DNA of 64,000 nucleotides from Gammaproteobacteria bacterium (GTDB lineage: Bacteria; Pseudomonadota; Gammaproteobacteria; Steroidobacterales; Steroidobacteraceae): positions 1-64,000 of the forward strand of contig JAABQQ010000227.1 in the NCBI GenBank assembly GCA_011391405.1. Direction: 5' to 3'. The position numbers and the translations under genes are program-made. Below the pieces are notes generated by a model. It was not told the DNA's origin. It did not search any database and saw nothing but the letters and a program-made list of their open reading frames with translations. Each line of letters opens with the position of its first letter. The first letter of the stretch is position 1. Below are positions 45,392 to 54,700 of the stretch, piece by piece.

Positions 45392-45547
45392 CCTGGGGAC
45401 CGGCTCGCATCCGGCCTCGTGTACATTGTCGCGGTTCGGCTGCGTTCCTGCGATTCGCAGCGTTGCCTAGCCGGGATTCCAGCAATACCTAGTGCCGCGC
45501 CCCGCGTTCTTTTAGGATTCGCACTTTCGCCGCTGCAGCTGCAAATT

Positions 45548-47128
45548 TTGCACGAAGAACGCCAACCCACCGCCGCCCAGCATGCCACGCCCGGCACCGC
45601 GCCCCGACGCTCGCACCAGGCCGAGTTCGAGTTCAGGTCGCTGCTGGACGCGGCGGTCGACGCGATCATCGTCATCGATCATCGCGGCTGCATCGAACAG
45701 TTCAGCCTGTCCGCGGAGCGGATCTTCGGTTACACCGCGGCCGAGGTGACTGGTCAGAACGTCGACGTGCTGATGCCCGAGCCCTACCGCTCCGACCACG
45801 ACGCGTACATGCGCAGTTACGAGCAGACCGGCGAAGCCAGGATCATCGGCGTTGGCCGCGAAGTGCAGGCGCGACGCAAGGACGGCTGGGTCTTCCCGTG
45901 CGAGCTCGCGGTCGGCAAGGTGCAGGGCGTCGAGCCCCCGCGGTTCATCGGCTTCATCCACGACATCACGCCGCGCAAACTCACCGACGAGCGCCTGCGA
46001 CGCAGCGAATCCGAACTGCGGCTGGCGCAGGAACTCGCGAATCTCGGCAACTACGTCGTCCACCTCGACCAGTCCGAGCCCGATTACTACTCGCCACAAC
46101 TCTGCCGCATTCTCGGCATCGGCGCTGCCGAAATGGCGCAGCCGCTCACGGCATTGCTCGAACGCTGGGTGCACCCGGGCGATCGCGAAAAATTCGACCA
46201 GGCGTGCCACGAACTGCAATCGCCGACTAACGCGTTCGACTGCGAGTATGGCATCGTGCTCGAAGACGGCACGACACGGTACCTGCACCACATCGCGCAG
46301 GTCACGCGCGACGCGCAGGGCAACCCGCTCAAGCACATCGGCACCATCCACGACGTGTCCGATCGTCGCGCGACCGAAGACGAGGCCCGGCAGCTGCAGG
46401 AACGACTCACGCATTTCAGCCGCCTGTCGACGATGGGCGAAATGGCCGCGGGCCTCGCCCATGAGATCAACCAGCCGCTGACCGCGATCGCGACGTATGC
46501 GCAGGCGTGCCAGCGCTTCATGCGTGCGCCGAACCGTGACGACGCCGACGTGCTCGAGGCGCTCGCGCAGATCAATGCGCAGGCACTGCGGGCGGGCGAG
46601 GTCATCCGGCGCCTGCGCAATTTCGTGAAGAACCGTGAGGTGAAGCGCGAGCCCGTCGACTGCAATCGCCTGCTCGAGGACCTGCGCACGCTCGCCGAGA
46701 CCGACGCGCGGCTGCACAACGTCCGGTTGCGGATCGACGCCGAGCCGTCGCTGCCGACGGTCTACGCCGATCCGATCCAGCTGCAGCAGGTCGTGCTGAA
46801 CCTCGTCCGCAACGCGATCGATGCGATGTCGGACGCGCCCGAGACGCGCCGCGAGGTCCTGCTCAGCTCGCGCCAGTCAGCGGAAGGCGAGATTGAAATC
46901 ATCGTGGCGGATCATGGCAGCGGCCTGGCGCCGGAAGCCGCCGAGCACCTGTTCAACCCGTTTTTTACGACGAAAGCGGGCGGCACGGGCCTCGGCCTCG
47001 CCATCAGCCGCTCGATCGTGCGCGCCCACGGCGGACGCCTGTGGCACACTCCCAACGAGGGAGCCGGCGCGCGATTTCATTTCACGCTGCCGGCATCGCC
47101 GGTGACGCTGGCATCCACAGGGGAGTAG
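45548..47128 (+). CDS. fixL: FixL-type haem-PAS oxygen-sensing histidine kinase
   Basis: A kinase of about 526 residues. The first PAS domain matches the FixL haem domain: LMPEPYRSDHDAY has the His aligned with the proximal haem ligand His200 of Bradyrhizobium FixL, and IIGVGRE holds the Arg aligned with distal Arg220. A second PAS with PAC, an H-box GLAHEINQPLTA, and N/G boxes (NLVRNAIDAM, GGTGLGLAISRSIV) follow. There is no membrane segment, so it is cytosolic. The start is uncertain: the frame is open back to 45356, but residues before about 45548 do not look coding. It is followed by fixJ after 6 bases. Confidence 0.88.
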   Translation: MHEERQPTAAQHATPGTAPRRSHQAEFEFRSLLDAAVDAIIVIDHRGCIEQFSLSAERIFGYTAAEVTGQNVDVLMPEPYRSDHDAYMRSYEQTGEARIIGVGREVQARRKDGWVFPCELAVGKVQGVEPPRFIGFIHDITPRKLTDERLRRSESELRLAQELANLGNYVVHLDQSEPDYYSPQLCRILGIGAAEMAQPLTALLERWVHPGDREKFDQACHELQSPTNAFDCEYGIVLEDGTTRYLHHIAQVTRDAQGNPLKHIGTIHDVSDRRATEDEARQLQERLTHFSRLSTMGEMAAGLAHEINQPLTAIATYAQACQRFMRAPNRDDADVLEALAQINAQALRAGEVIRRLRNFVKNREVKREPVDCNRLLEDLRTLAETDARLHNVRLRIDAEPSLPTVYADPIQLQQVVLNLVRNAIDAMSDAPETRREVLLSSRQSAEGEIEIIVADHGSGLAPEAAEHLFNPFFTTKAGGTGLGLAISRSIVRAHGGRLWHTPNEGAGARFHFTLPASPVTLASTGE

Positions 47129-47134
47129 TTCCGA

Positions 47135-47758
47135 GTGATCAAGGAAATCAAGCCCACGGTGTTCGTGGTCGACGACGATACAGCGGTCCGCGACTCGCTA
47201 CGGATGTTGCTCAAGTCGGTCGGCCTGCCGGTCGAAGTGTTCGAATCCGGGCAGGAATTCCTCGACGCCGACCGAGACGACCGTCCGGGCTGCCTGGTGC
47301 TCGACATCCGCATGCCTGGCATGAGCGGGCTCGAACTGCAGGTGAAACTCAACGAGCGCCACTCGATCCTGCCGATCATCTTCATCACCGGCCACGGCGA
47401 CGTGCCGATGGCGGTCGAAGCGATGCAGGCCGGCGCGGTCGATTTCATCCAGAAGCCGTTCCGCGACCAGGACCTGCTCGACCGCATCAACCAGGCGCTG
47501 GAAAAGGATGCCGGCAGCCGCCGCATGCTGGCCGAGCGCAACATGATTCGAAAGCGGCTGGAATCGCTGACGCCGCGCGAGAAAGAAGTGCTTGATCTCG
47601 TGGTCGCCGGCAAGGCCAACAAGGTGATCGCGGGCGACCTCAACCTGAGCCAGCGCACCGTGGAAATTCACCGTGCGCGCGTGATGGAAAAAATGGAGGC
47701 GCATTCGCTGGCCCACCTCGTCCGCATGGTGCTCGAGGTCGAACGGGCGGAGGAGTAA
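47135..47758 (+). CDS. fixJ: FixJ-type response regulator
   Basis: A 207-residue two-domain regulator. The receiver has the acidic pair VVDDD, phospho-acceptor Asp57 (CLVLDIRMPGMSG), Thr in FITGHGD and Lys in FIQKPF; the C-terminal LuxR/NarL helix-turn-helix is LTPREKEVLDLVVAGKANKV followed by LNLSQRTVEIHRARVMEKM. These match FixJ/TodT-type regulators. It starts with GTG 47135 right after fixL. With the FixJ box upstream of ccoN it probably controls the cbb3 operon. Confidence 0.93.
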   Translation: MIKEIKPTVFVVDDDTAVRDSLRMLLKSVGLPVEVFESGQEFLDADRDDRPGCLVLDIRMPGMSGLELQVKLNERHSILPIIFITGHGDVPMAVEAMQAGAVDFIQKPFRDQDLLDRINQALEKDAGSRRMLAERNMIRKRLESLTPREKEVLDLVVAGKANKVIAGDLNLSQRTVEIHRARVMEKMEAHSLAHLVRMVLEVERAEE

Positions 47759-47945
47759 AGCGCTGTTGCAGTGCAATAGGCGTTGCGAACCGCTCGTATT
47801 TACGTATAAACCCGCAATTGCCGTGGACCGGGCGGCCATGAAAACTGCGCTGCATGCGACCCGGTTACGCAGCGCATTCCGCCCCGCCCGTTCGTCCCCG
47901 CGGCTCCACGTGAGCTGCGCGGGCTCATTGGTCGCGCACTTCCCC

Positions 47946-48362
47946 ATGTCACCCGCCATCTCTGCCGCGCAGGAGGCGCCACCGGTCGTCGGCATCATCG
48001 ATTCCGACCCGCTTGCACGCGCTGCATTGAAAACGCTGCTGCAGCCTGTCGGCGTCGACGTCGCGAGCTTCGACACCGCAGAGTCGTACCTGCTTTCGGG
48101 CTCGTCGCGGAGTCTCGCGTGCCTCATCGTCGACCTGCTGCTGCCCGGCATGTCCGGCCTGGAACTGCTGCGACGGTTGCGCAGCAACGGCAACGACGTG
48201 CCCGTGATCCTGCTCGCCGACGAATCGGACGTTCCCACCGCGGTCGCGGCGATGCGTGAAGGCGCCACGGATTTCATCGAAAAACCGTACGTAAACGTCG
48301 CCATCCTGAAGCAGGTGCAGAAGCTGATCCGCGGGCAGAGCGGCGGCGTGATGCCCGCTTGA
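47946..48362 (+). CDS. Single-domain response regulator (receiver only)
   Basis: A 138-residue stand-alone receiver. The acidic site is IIDSDP, the phospho-acceptor Asp63 in LIVDLLLPGMSG, and Lys in FIEKPY; the conserved Thr/Ser position is Ala91 (VILLADESD against FITGHGD in FixJ). It resembles the FixJ receiver without its DNA-binding domain, so it may compete for phosphate from FixL or bind a partner, like FixT-type or DivK-type receivers. Start chosen at ATG 47946; the in-frame stretch from 47766 is not receiver-like. The 187-base gap before it holds only a small TTGCA-G-TGCAA hairpin (47766-47776). Confidence 0.85.
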   Translation: MSPAISAAQEAPPVVGIIDSDPLARAALKTLLQPVGVDVASFDTAESYLLSGSSRSLACLIVDLLLPGMSGLELLRRLRSNGNDVPVILLADESDVPTAVAAMREGATDFIEKPYVNVAILKQVQKLIRGQSGGVMPA

Positions 48363-48381
48363 GCTTGCGGGCGCCCCGCCC

Positions 48382-49413
48382 ATGAGTTCCCTCGACAGCT
48401 GGCACGAAGAAAAGCAGTCCGCGTGGCTCTATCGCGCGCTGGCTTTGTGTGAGCCCGACGCGAAGATCGCAGAGCTGTTCCGCGCACTCGCCGCCGCAGC
48501 CGACTTCCAGGCCGACAAGTGGCTCGCCAGCGCAGCGCAGTCTGCGCCACCCGCATTTGCGCCGTCCGCGCGCGCACGCATCACCGCGGGGCTCGCGCGC
48601 GCGTTCGGCCCGCGGCGGGTGCGTCACATGCTCGCCGCGATGAAAGTGCGCGGCCTCTCGGTCTACGATTCGCAGCGCTCGCTCGCGGGTCACCTGATGC
48701 CCACCTCCGTGTCGGAGGTGGGCGCGCGGCACAAAGGCTACGGCGGCGGCAACCTCCGCGCCGCGGTGTTCGGCGTCAACGACGGTCTCGTCTCCAACAC
48801 CAGCCTGATCATGGGCGTTGCGGGAGCGGCGGTGGGCGCCGACTTCGTACTGACCAGCGGCGTGGCGGGATTGCTCGCAGGCGCTCTCTCCATGGCCGCG
48901 GGCGAATACGTGTCGATGCGTTCGCAGCGCGAGATGTTCGAGTACCAGATCGGGCTCGAGCGCGACGAACTGCAGGAATACCCGGAAGAAGAAGCCGAGG
49001 AACTCGCCTTGATCTACCAGGCGCGCGGCATGCAGCTCGAGGAGGCGCGCCGCGTGACCCGCGAGCTGGTGAAGAACGAGGCAAACGCGCTCGACGCGCT
49101 CGCGCGTGAAGAGCTGGGCCTCAATCCGGACGATCTCGGCTCACCGTGGGGCGCCGCGATCTACTCTTTCCTCGCCTTCTCGCTCGGCGCGATCATTCCG
49201 CTGGTGCCGTTCCTGTTCGGATTGCCGCTGCAGCGGTCGGTCATGATCGCCGCGATCACCGCGGGCATTGCGTTGTTCGGGGTCGGCGCCGCGTTGAGCC
49301 TGTTCACGGGCCGCAGCGCGCTCGCGGGCGGGCTGCGCATGGTGCTGATCGGCGGCGGCGCGGGCAGCGCGACGTGGCTCATTGGCTCGCTGCTGGGAGC
49401 AGCGATCCACTAG
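48382..49413 (+). CDS. VIT1/CCC1-family metal transporter with N-terminal ferritin-like domain
   Basis: A 343-residue protein. The N-terminal ~100 residues resemble the erythrin/rubrerythrin-like domain of MbfA-type exporters (WHEEKQSAWLYRALALCEPD), but the usual second E-x-x-H is changed (LAAAADFQADKW). The C-terminal VIT1 domain has about five helices with AAVFGVNDGLVSNTSLIMGV, AGALSMAAGEYVSMRSQREM and the cytosolic metal-binding loop (QEYPEEEAEELALIY). Relatives export iron or manganese. It follows the receiver gene by 19 bases on the same strand and ends beside a large palindrome. Confidence 0.9.
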   Translation: MSSLDSWHEEKQSAWLYRALALCEPDAKIAELFRALAAAADFQADKWLASAAQSAPPAFAPSARARITAGLARAFGPRRVRHMLAAMKVRGLSVYDSQRSLAGHLMPTSVSEVGARHKGYGGGNLRAAVFGVNDGLVSNTSLIMGVAGAAVGADFVLTSGVAGLLAGALSMAAGEYVSMRSQREMFEYQIGLERDELQEYPEEEAEELALIYQARGMQLEEARRVTRELVKNEANALDALAREELGLNPDDLGSPWGAAIYSFLAFSLGAIIPLVPFLFGLPLQRSVMIAAITAGIALFGVGAALSLFTGRSALAGGLRMVLIGGGAGSATWLIGSLLGAAIH

Positions 49414-49415
49414 GG

Positions 49416-49559
49416 GATAGGGGAAATTGGGGACGCTCACCTATTACTGAAATTGGGGACGCTCACCTATTACTGACAGTGGGGTGAGTTATGGGTGAGG
49501 AGTAATAGGTGAGCGTCCCCAATTTCAGTAATAGGTGAGCGTCCCCAATTTCCCCTATC
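49416..49559. repeat. REP-like palindrome, family A (doubled unit)
   Basis: Perfect inverted repeat with 59-base arms (49416-49474 and 49501-49559) and a 26-base centre. Each arm contains two head-to-tail copies of the family core GGGGACGCTCACCTATT, giving four cores in all. It lies between the convergent VIT-type and cbpM genes and overlaps the cbpM stop by 2 bases. The family also occurs at 9645-9698. Confidence 0.93.
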
Positions 49560-49875
49560 ACCTGCTGCGCAGCTGCGACAGCAGCCGGCGACGTTCTTCA
49601 ACGAGATCGAGAATGATCGCGGCGCCGGTAAGATTCACGCCGAGATCCGTCACGAGCCGCGTCAGCGCCAGCACGCGCGGCAGCTGCCGCCGCGGAAACG
49701 CCCAGCCCGAGGGTTCGAGTCCACCGCGCGGATCAAGCGCACCGATTTCCACCATGTCGACGATCCACTGCTGCTCGACGCAAAGTCGGCTGCAGATTTC
49801 CTCGATTTGCAGGCAGTCGTCATCGTCGAAGAATTGCGCACGCAGCACATCGTCATCGTCATTGCGGCTGCTCAT
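49558..49875 (-). CDS. cbpM: Chaperone modulator CbpM (MerR-like)
   Basis: A 105-residue MerR_2-type protein that binds the J-domain of CbpA and inhibits it. The helix-turn-helix-like region is CLQIEEICSRLCVEQQWIVDMVEIGALDP, followed by SGWAFPRRQLPRVLALTRLVTDLGVNLTGAAI. The start overlaps the cbpA stop by 4 bases, the usual cbpA-cbpM order. An acidic run DDDD occurs near both ends of the first strand. Its stop lies in the arm of the doubled palindrome. Confidence 0.9.
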   Translation of the reverse strand: MSSRNDDDDVLRAQFFDDDDCLQIEEICSRLCVEQQWIVDMVEIGALDPRGGLEPSGWAFPRRQLPRVLALTRLVTDLGVNLTGAAIILDLVEERRRLLSQLRSR

Positions 49876-50882
49876 GTGGACGCCCTCGCGCTGGCAGTGA
49901 GTCCGGCCCGCGGGTCGAAGGCCAGCTCCTGCTTCATGCGTGCGAAGAAATCACGCGCCTGCGGGCTGTCGGGCGGCAGCATGATCGCCAGCGTGACGTA
50001 CTGGTCACCCGGCGTCGGGCCGGGCAAGCCGCGGCCGCGCAATCGCAGCCGCTGTCCTGCACGCGCGCCGGCCGGCAGTTTCATTTCGACGGGGCCACCG
50101 AGCGTGGGCACCGAGACCGATTCGCCCAATGCGGCCTCCCACGGCGCGACCGGCAATTGCACCGTCACGTCGCGGCCCTCGAGCGTGAACAGCGGGTGCG
50201 GTCGTAAATTCACCTCGAGGTACAGGTCGCCGGCCGGACCACCGCCCATGCCCGCGCTGCCCTGCCCCGCAAGCCGGATCTGCTGGCCCTCGACGACACC
50301 CGCGGGGATCGATACGCGCAAGGTGCGCGGCTTCGACGTGACGTGGCCGTCGGGGGTGATCTCGGGCGTGCGCAGTTCAAGCGTGCGCGTTCCACCGCGG
50401 TACGCGTCCTCGAGGTCGATCTCGACGCGTGCGACGTGGTCCTGGCCAGCGGCCGCAAAGCCACGCCCTGCGCCGCCGCGGCCGGCGGCCTCGAAACCGT
50501 GTGCGCCACCGAACGGGCTCCGCGCTCCGAACAGCTCGGAAAAGAAGTCACTGAAGTCCGCCCCAGCGCCGGGACCGGCCGCGCGACCCCCGCGTTCGCC
50601 GCGCCCCGGCGTGAACTCGAAGCCTTTGCCCCAGTCGGGCGGCGGACGGAATTCCTGCCCCTGCCGCCAGTCGGCTCCGAGCTGGTCGTAGGCCGCGCGT
50701 TTTTCCGCGTCCTTGAGGACTTCGTTCGCCTCCTGCAGCTCCTTGAACCGCTCCTCGGCGTCCTTCTCCTTGCTGACGTCCGGATGGAATTTGCGCGCGA
50801 GCTTGCGGTAGGCGCGCTTGATCTCATCCTGGGTCGCGCCCCGCGGCACACCCATGACAGCGTAGTAATCCTTGAATCGCAT
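49872..50882 (-). CDS. cbpA: Curved DNA-binding protein / DnaJ-class co-chaperone
   Basis: A 336-residue Hsp40 of the CbpA kind. The J-domain begins MRFKDYYAVMGVPRGATQDE and has the HPD motif at residues 33-35 (KFHPDVS); a Gly/Phe-rich linker follows (FSELFGARSPFGGAHGFEAA); there is no zinc finger; two C-terminal substrate-binding domains end the protein. It stimulates DnaK ATPase and binds curved DNA. The start is ATG 50882; the frame is open further upstream but not J-like. It forms an operon with cbpM. Confidence 0.93.
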   Translation of the reverse strand: MRFKDYYAVMGVPRGATQDEIKRAYRKLARKFHPDVSKEKDAEERFKELQEANEVLKDAEKRAAYDQLGADWRQGQEFRPPPDWGKGFEFTPGRGERGGRAAGPGAGADFSDFFSELFGARSPFGGAHGFEAAGRGGAGRGFAAAGQDHVARVEIDLEDAYRGGTRTLELRTPEITPDGHVTSKPRTLRVSIPAGVVEGQQIRLAGQGSAGMGGGPAGDLYLEVNLRPHPLFTLEGRDVTVQLPVAPWEAALGESVSVPTLGGPVEMKLPAGARAGQRLRLRGRGLPGPTPGDQYVTLAIMLPPDSPQARDFFARMKQELAFDPRAGLTASARAST

Positions 50883-51027
50883 GGACGGCGTTGCCTCCGG
50901 CGGTCGTGGCCCAGGTGATGTGGAGGCGAGGACACCCCGATGCAAGGCCCGCCGACAGCGAGTTGCGCTTGCTTCCCTGCCGCCCGGCCCCATAGAACCG
51001 GTCAAAGCCACCGGAGAAGGGATCGAC

Positions 51028-51510
51028 ATGACCACTGCCAGAGCCGCCCCTGCGACCACCCAGGTCGTCTGCCAGCGTTGCGATGGGATCGTCCGCATCC
51101 CGACCGACCGGATGCGGGATCAGCCGAAGTGCCCACGCTGTCACGAAGCGCTGTTCCAGGGGCATCCCGTCACACTGACGGCCGGCAATTTTGATCGCCA
51201 CGTCGCCCAATCCGGTGTCCCGGTGGTCGTCGACTTCTGGGCGCCGTGGTGCGGCCCGTGCCGGTCGATGGCGCCGGTCTTCGAGCGGGTCGCTGCCGAG
51301 ACCGAACCCGCGGCCCGGTTCGCCAAGCTCAACACGGACGAGGCCCAGGACATCGGTGCGCGCTACGGCATTCGCAGCATTCCGACCCTGATGGTGTTCA
51401 GGGACGGCAAGGAAGTGGCGCGGCAAGCCGGCGCGATGGATGCCGCGACGTTGCGGCGCTGGCTGGGGGCTAACGCTGGCGTCAGCCTTTCTTCGTCGAA
51501 CAGGTACTGA
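51028..51510 (+). CDS. trxC: Thioredoxin 2 with N-terminal zinc motif
   Basis: A 160-residue thioredoxin. Two CxxC pairs (CQRC at 15-18, CPRC at 35-38) form the TrxC-specific zinc site; the redox site is WCGPC (74-78) in VVVDFWAPWCGPC, with the cis-Pro in SIPTLMVF. It reduces cytosolic disulphides, often under oxidative stress. GGAGAAGGG lies before ATG 51028. The last 29 bases overlap the convergent DUF2892 gene. Confidence 0.94.
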   Translation: MTTARAAPATTQVVCQRCDGIVRIPTDRMRDQPKCPRCHEALFQGHPVTLTAGNFDRHVAQSGVPVVVDFWAPWCGPCRSMAPVFERVAAETEPAARFAKLNTDEAQDIGARYGIRSIPTLMVFRDGKEVARQAGAMDAATLRRWLGANAGVSLSSSNRY

Positions 51511-51682
51511 TGCCGAAAGGCAGGTACGCCGGGCACCAGCGGAACGTGCCCGTCAGGATCGGCACGATGCCGATCAGGCCCCAGTAGCGCGCGTTGCCTT
51601 CCAGCAGGAAGAACAGCGACAGCAAGGCCAGGCCCGCGACGATGCGCAGTGTCCGGTCCATTCCCCCGACGTTCGGTGTCAT
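51482..51682 (-). CDS. DUF2892 (YgaP-type) two-helix membrane protein
   Basis: A 66-residue protein: MTPNVGGMDRTLRIVAGLAL, two short helices (LALLSLFFLLEG, YWGLIGIVPILTGTF) and RWCPAYLPFGISTCS. The N-terminal NVGGMDRTLRI and the Cys-x-x-Tyr-x-Pro-x-Gly pattern are the DUF2892 signature, as in the membrane part of YgaP rhodaneses. GAGGAG precedes ATG 51682. It lies downstream of pyruvate carboxylase on the same strand with 81 bases between. Function is unknown; a link to sulfur or thioredoxin chemistry is conjecture. Confidence 0.88.
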   Translation of the reverse strand: MTPNVGGMDRTLRIVAGLALLSLFFLLEGNARYWGLIGIVPILTGTFRWCPAYLPFGISTCSTKKG

Positions 51683-51763
51683 GAGTCTTCTCCTCTTCGC
51701 GACCATTGACCTCGGCCCAGTATCGGCCCGTTGCGGCATTCAGTCACGCACTCGCCGTGAGCA

Positions 51764-54700
51764 TCAGGTTGCCGCGGGCTCCAGGACCAGCAACAGGTCC
51801 TTGGCATCCACCTGCTGGCCCGGGCGCGCGATGATTTCGGCGATCACGCCGTCGCGCTCCGCACGCACGCTCGTTTCCATCTTCATCGCTTCGATCGTCA
51901 CGAGCACGTCGCCGCGTGCCACGGCGTGACCATTCAGCACGTTGACCGTGGCGATCGTGCCCGGCATCGGCGCGCCGACTTCGTCCGGGTGATCGAGCTC
52001 GGCCTTGCGGCGCGGCGGACGCTTCGCGACCTGGCTCCGATCCTGCACCTTGACCGAGCGCGGTTGTCCGTTCAGTTCGAAGAACACGGTGCGCGTGCCG
52101 TCGTCGTGCACGTCACTGGTCGCGACGTACCGGATGATCAGGTGTTTGCCCTTCTCGAGATCGATCGTGATCTCTTCGCCCGTTTCCAGGCCGTAGAAGA
52201 AAGCGCGTGTCGGCAGCACGCTCACGTCACCGAAATGCGTGCGGTCCGCCATGTAGCTGGAGAACACTTTCGGATACATCAGCCACGACGCGAACTCGTG
52301 GTCCGTAATCGCGCGCGGCATCTTCTCCTGGACCTGTGCGCGCGCCTGCACGAGATCGACCGGCGCCAGGTGCTCGCCCGGGCGTGAGGTCGAGGGCTGC
52401 ACGCTGCCGAGGATTTTTTTCTGCAGTTCGCGCGGGAAGCCGCCGAACGGCTGCCCGATGTCGCCACGGAAGAGCGCGACGACGGACTCCGGAAATGCCA
52501 CATCGGTCTCCGGGTCGGCGACATCCGCGGCGGTGAGTCCACTGGTCACCATCATGATCGCCATGTCGCCCACGACCTTCGACGACGGCGTGACCTTGAC
52601 GATGTCGCCGAACATCTCGCTGACCTGCGCGTAGGCGCGCGCCACCTCGTGCCAGCGGGTGTCGTCGATCCCGAGCGAGCGAGCCTGTTCGCGCAGGTTC
52701 GTGTACTGGCCGCCGGGCATGCCGTGCACGTACACCTCGGAAGCGCCGGAACGCATGTCGCTCTCGAAGGCCGCGTAGCCGTGACGCACCTGCTCCCAGT
52801 AGTTGGAGAGCACACGCAGGTTATCGGGGTCGAGCCCGGAATCCCGCGGCCCGTGGCGCAACGCTTCGACGATCGAACCCAGGTTCGGCTGCGACGTCAG
52901 TCCACTCATGGCGTCGAGCGCGCCGTCCACCGCATCGCAACCGGCGTCGATCGCCGCGAGCACGCTGGCGGCTGCAATGCCGCTGGTGTCGTGCGTGTGG
53001 AAGTGCACCGGAATCCCGATCTCGTCCTTGAGCGCCTTGACCAGGGTGTGCGCAGCTCGCGGCTGGCACAGGCCCGCCATGTCCTTGATGCCGAGGATGT
53101 GCGCGCCGGCCTGCTCCAGCTGCTTCGCCATCGCAACGTAGTACTTGAGGTCGTACTTGGTCTGGCGCGGATCGCTGAGGTTGCCCGTGTAGCAGATGGC
53201 GGCCTCGCAGAGCTTGCCGGACTCGCCAACCGCATCCATCGCGACGCGCATGTTGTCGACCCAGTTCAGCGAATCGAAGACGCGGAACAGGTCGACGCCG
53301 TTCGTCGCGGCCTGCTGCACGAAGTAACGCACGACGTTGTCCGGATAGTTCGTGTACCCGACCGCATTGGCGGAACGCAGCAACATCTGCAGCAGCAGGT
53401 TCGGCATCGCCTCGCGGAACGCGATCAGGCGATCCCACGGGCACTCGCGCAGGAAGCGCATCGCGACGTCAAAAGTCGCACCGCCCCAGCACTCGACCGA
53501 GAACAGGTCGGGTGCGAGCCGCGCGTAGGCCGGCGCGATGGCGACCAGGTCGCGGGTGCGAAAGCGCGTCGCCAGCAGCGACTGATGGGCATCACGGAAC
53601 GTCGTGTCGGTGAACAGCACCTGCGGCTGCTCGAGCATCCACCGCGAGAACTTCCCCGCGCCCAGCTCGTCGAGCCGCTGCTTCGTGCCGGGCGGTGGCG
53701 TACCGACGGGCAACTTCGGCGGACGAGCATCCACGATGCGGCCCGGACGGGCGCGGCCAATGACCTCGGGATTGCCGTTCACGATCACGTCCGCGACGAA
53801 GCGCAGCAATCGCGTCGCACGGTCGCGCTTGCGCGGATAGCGGAACAGCTCCGGCGTCTGGTCGATGAACCGGGTGGTGTACGAACCGTCACGGAAGTGC
53901 TCGTGCGTGATCAACTGCTCGAGGAAGCGCAGGTTCGTGCTGACGCCGCGTACCCGGAACTCTTTCAGCGCGCGGTCCATGCGCGCGATCGTCTCGTCGG
54001 ACGACGGCGCCCAGGCGGTCACCTTCACCAGCAGCGAGTCGTACGAACGGGTGATGAACGCGCCCGAGTACGCCGTGCCTGCATCGAGCCGGATGCCGAA
54101 ACCCGCCGGACTGCGGTAGGCCGTGATGCGGCCGTAGTCCGGGATGAAATTGTTCTCGGGGTCTTCGGTCGTGACGCGGCACTGCATCGCGTGGCCGGTG
54201 CTGCGGATATCCGCCTGCGCCGGCACGCCACTCGCGGGCGTCCCGATTGCGGCGCCTTCCGCGATCCGGATCTGCGCCTTGACGATGTCGATGCCGGTGA
54301 CCACTTCGGTCACCGTGTGCTCGACCTGGATGCGCGGATTGACCTCGATGAAATAGAACTGGCCCGTGTCTGCGTCCTGCAGGAACTCGACCGTGCCCGC
54401 ATTGAGGTACCCGACCGCGCGCCCGATGCGTAGCCCCAACTCGCACAGCTCGAGTCGCTGCGTGTCGTCCAGGAAGACGGACGGTGCGCGCTCGACGACC
54501 TTCTGGTTGCGACGCTGCACGGTGCAGTCGCGCTCGTAGAGGTGCACCAGGTTGCCGTGCGAGTCGCCGAGGATCTGCACTTCGACGTGACGCGCGCGGC
54601 GCACCAGTTTTTCGAGGTAGACCTCGTCGTTGCCGAATGCGGCCTTGGCCTCGCGCCGTGCGGTGGCGACCAGCTCGATCAGTTGTGACGCGTCGTCGAT

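Noticed and set aside
47766..47945. N-terminal extension of the receiver-only regulator
   Set aside because: The frame is open, but the residues are Arg/Ala-rich and unlike a receiver or signal segment; ATG 47946 starts the domain.
49416..49559. Four repeat cores suggesting a small CRISPR array
   Set aside because: The copies are two direct and two inverted in a perfect palindrome, with no unique spacers of constant length and no cas genes.
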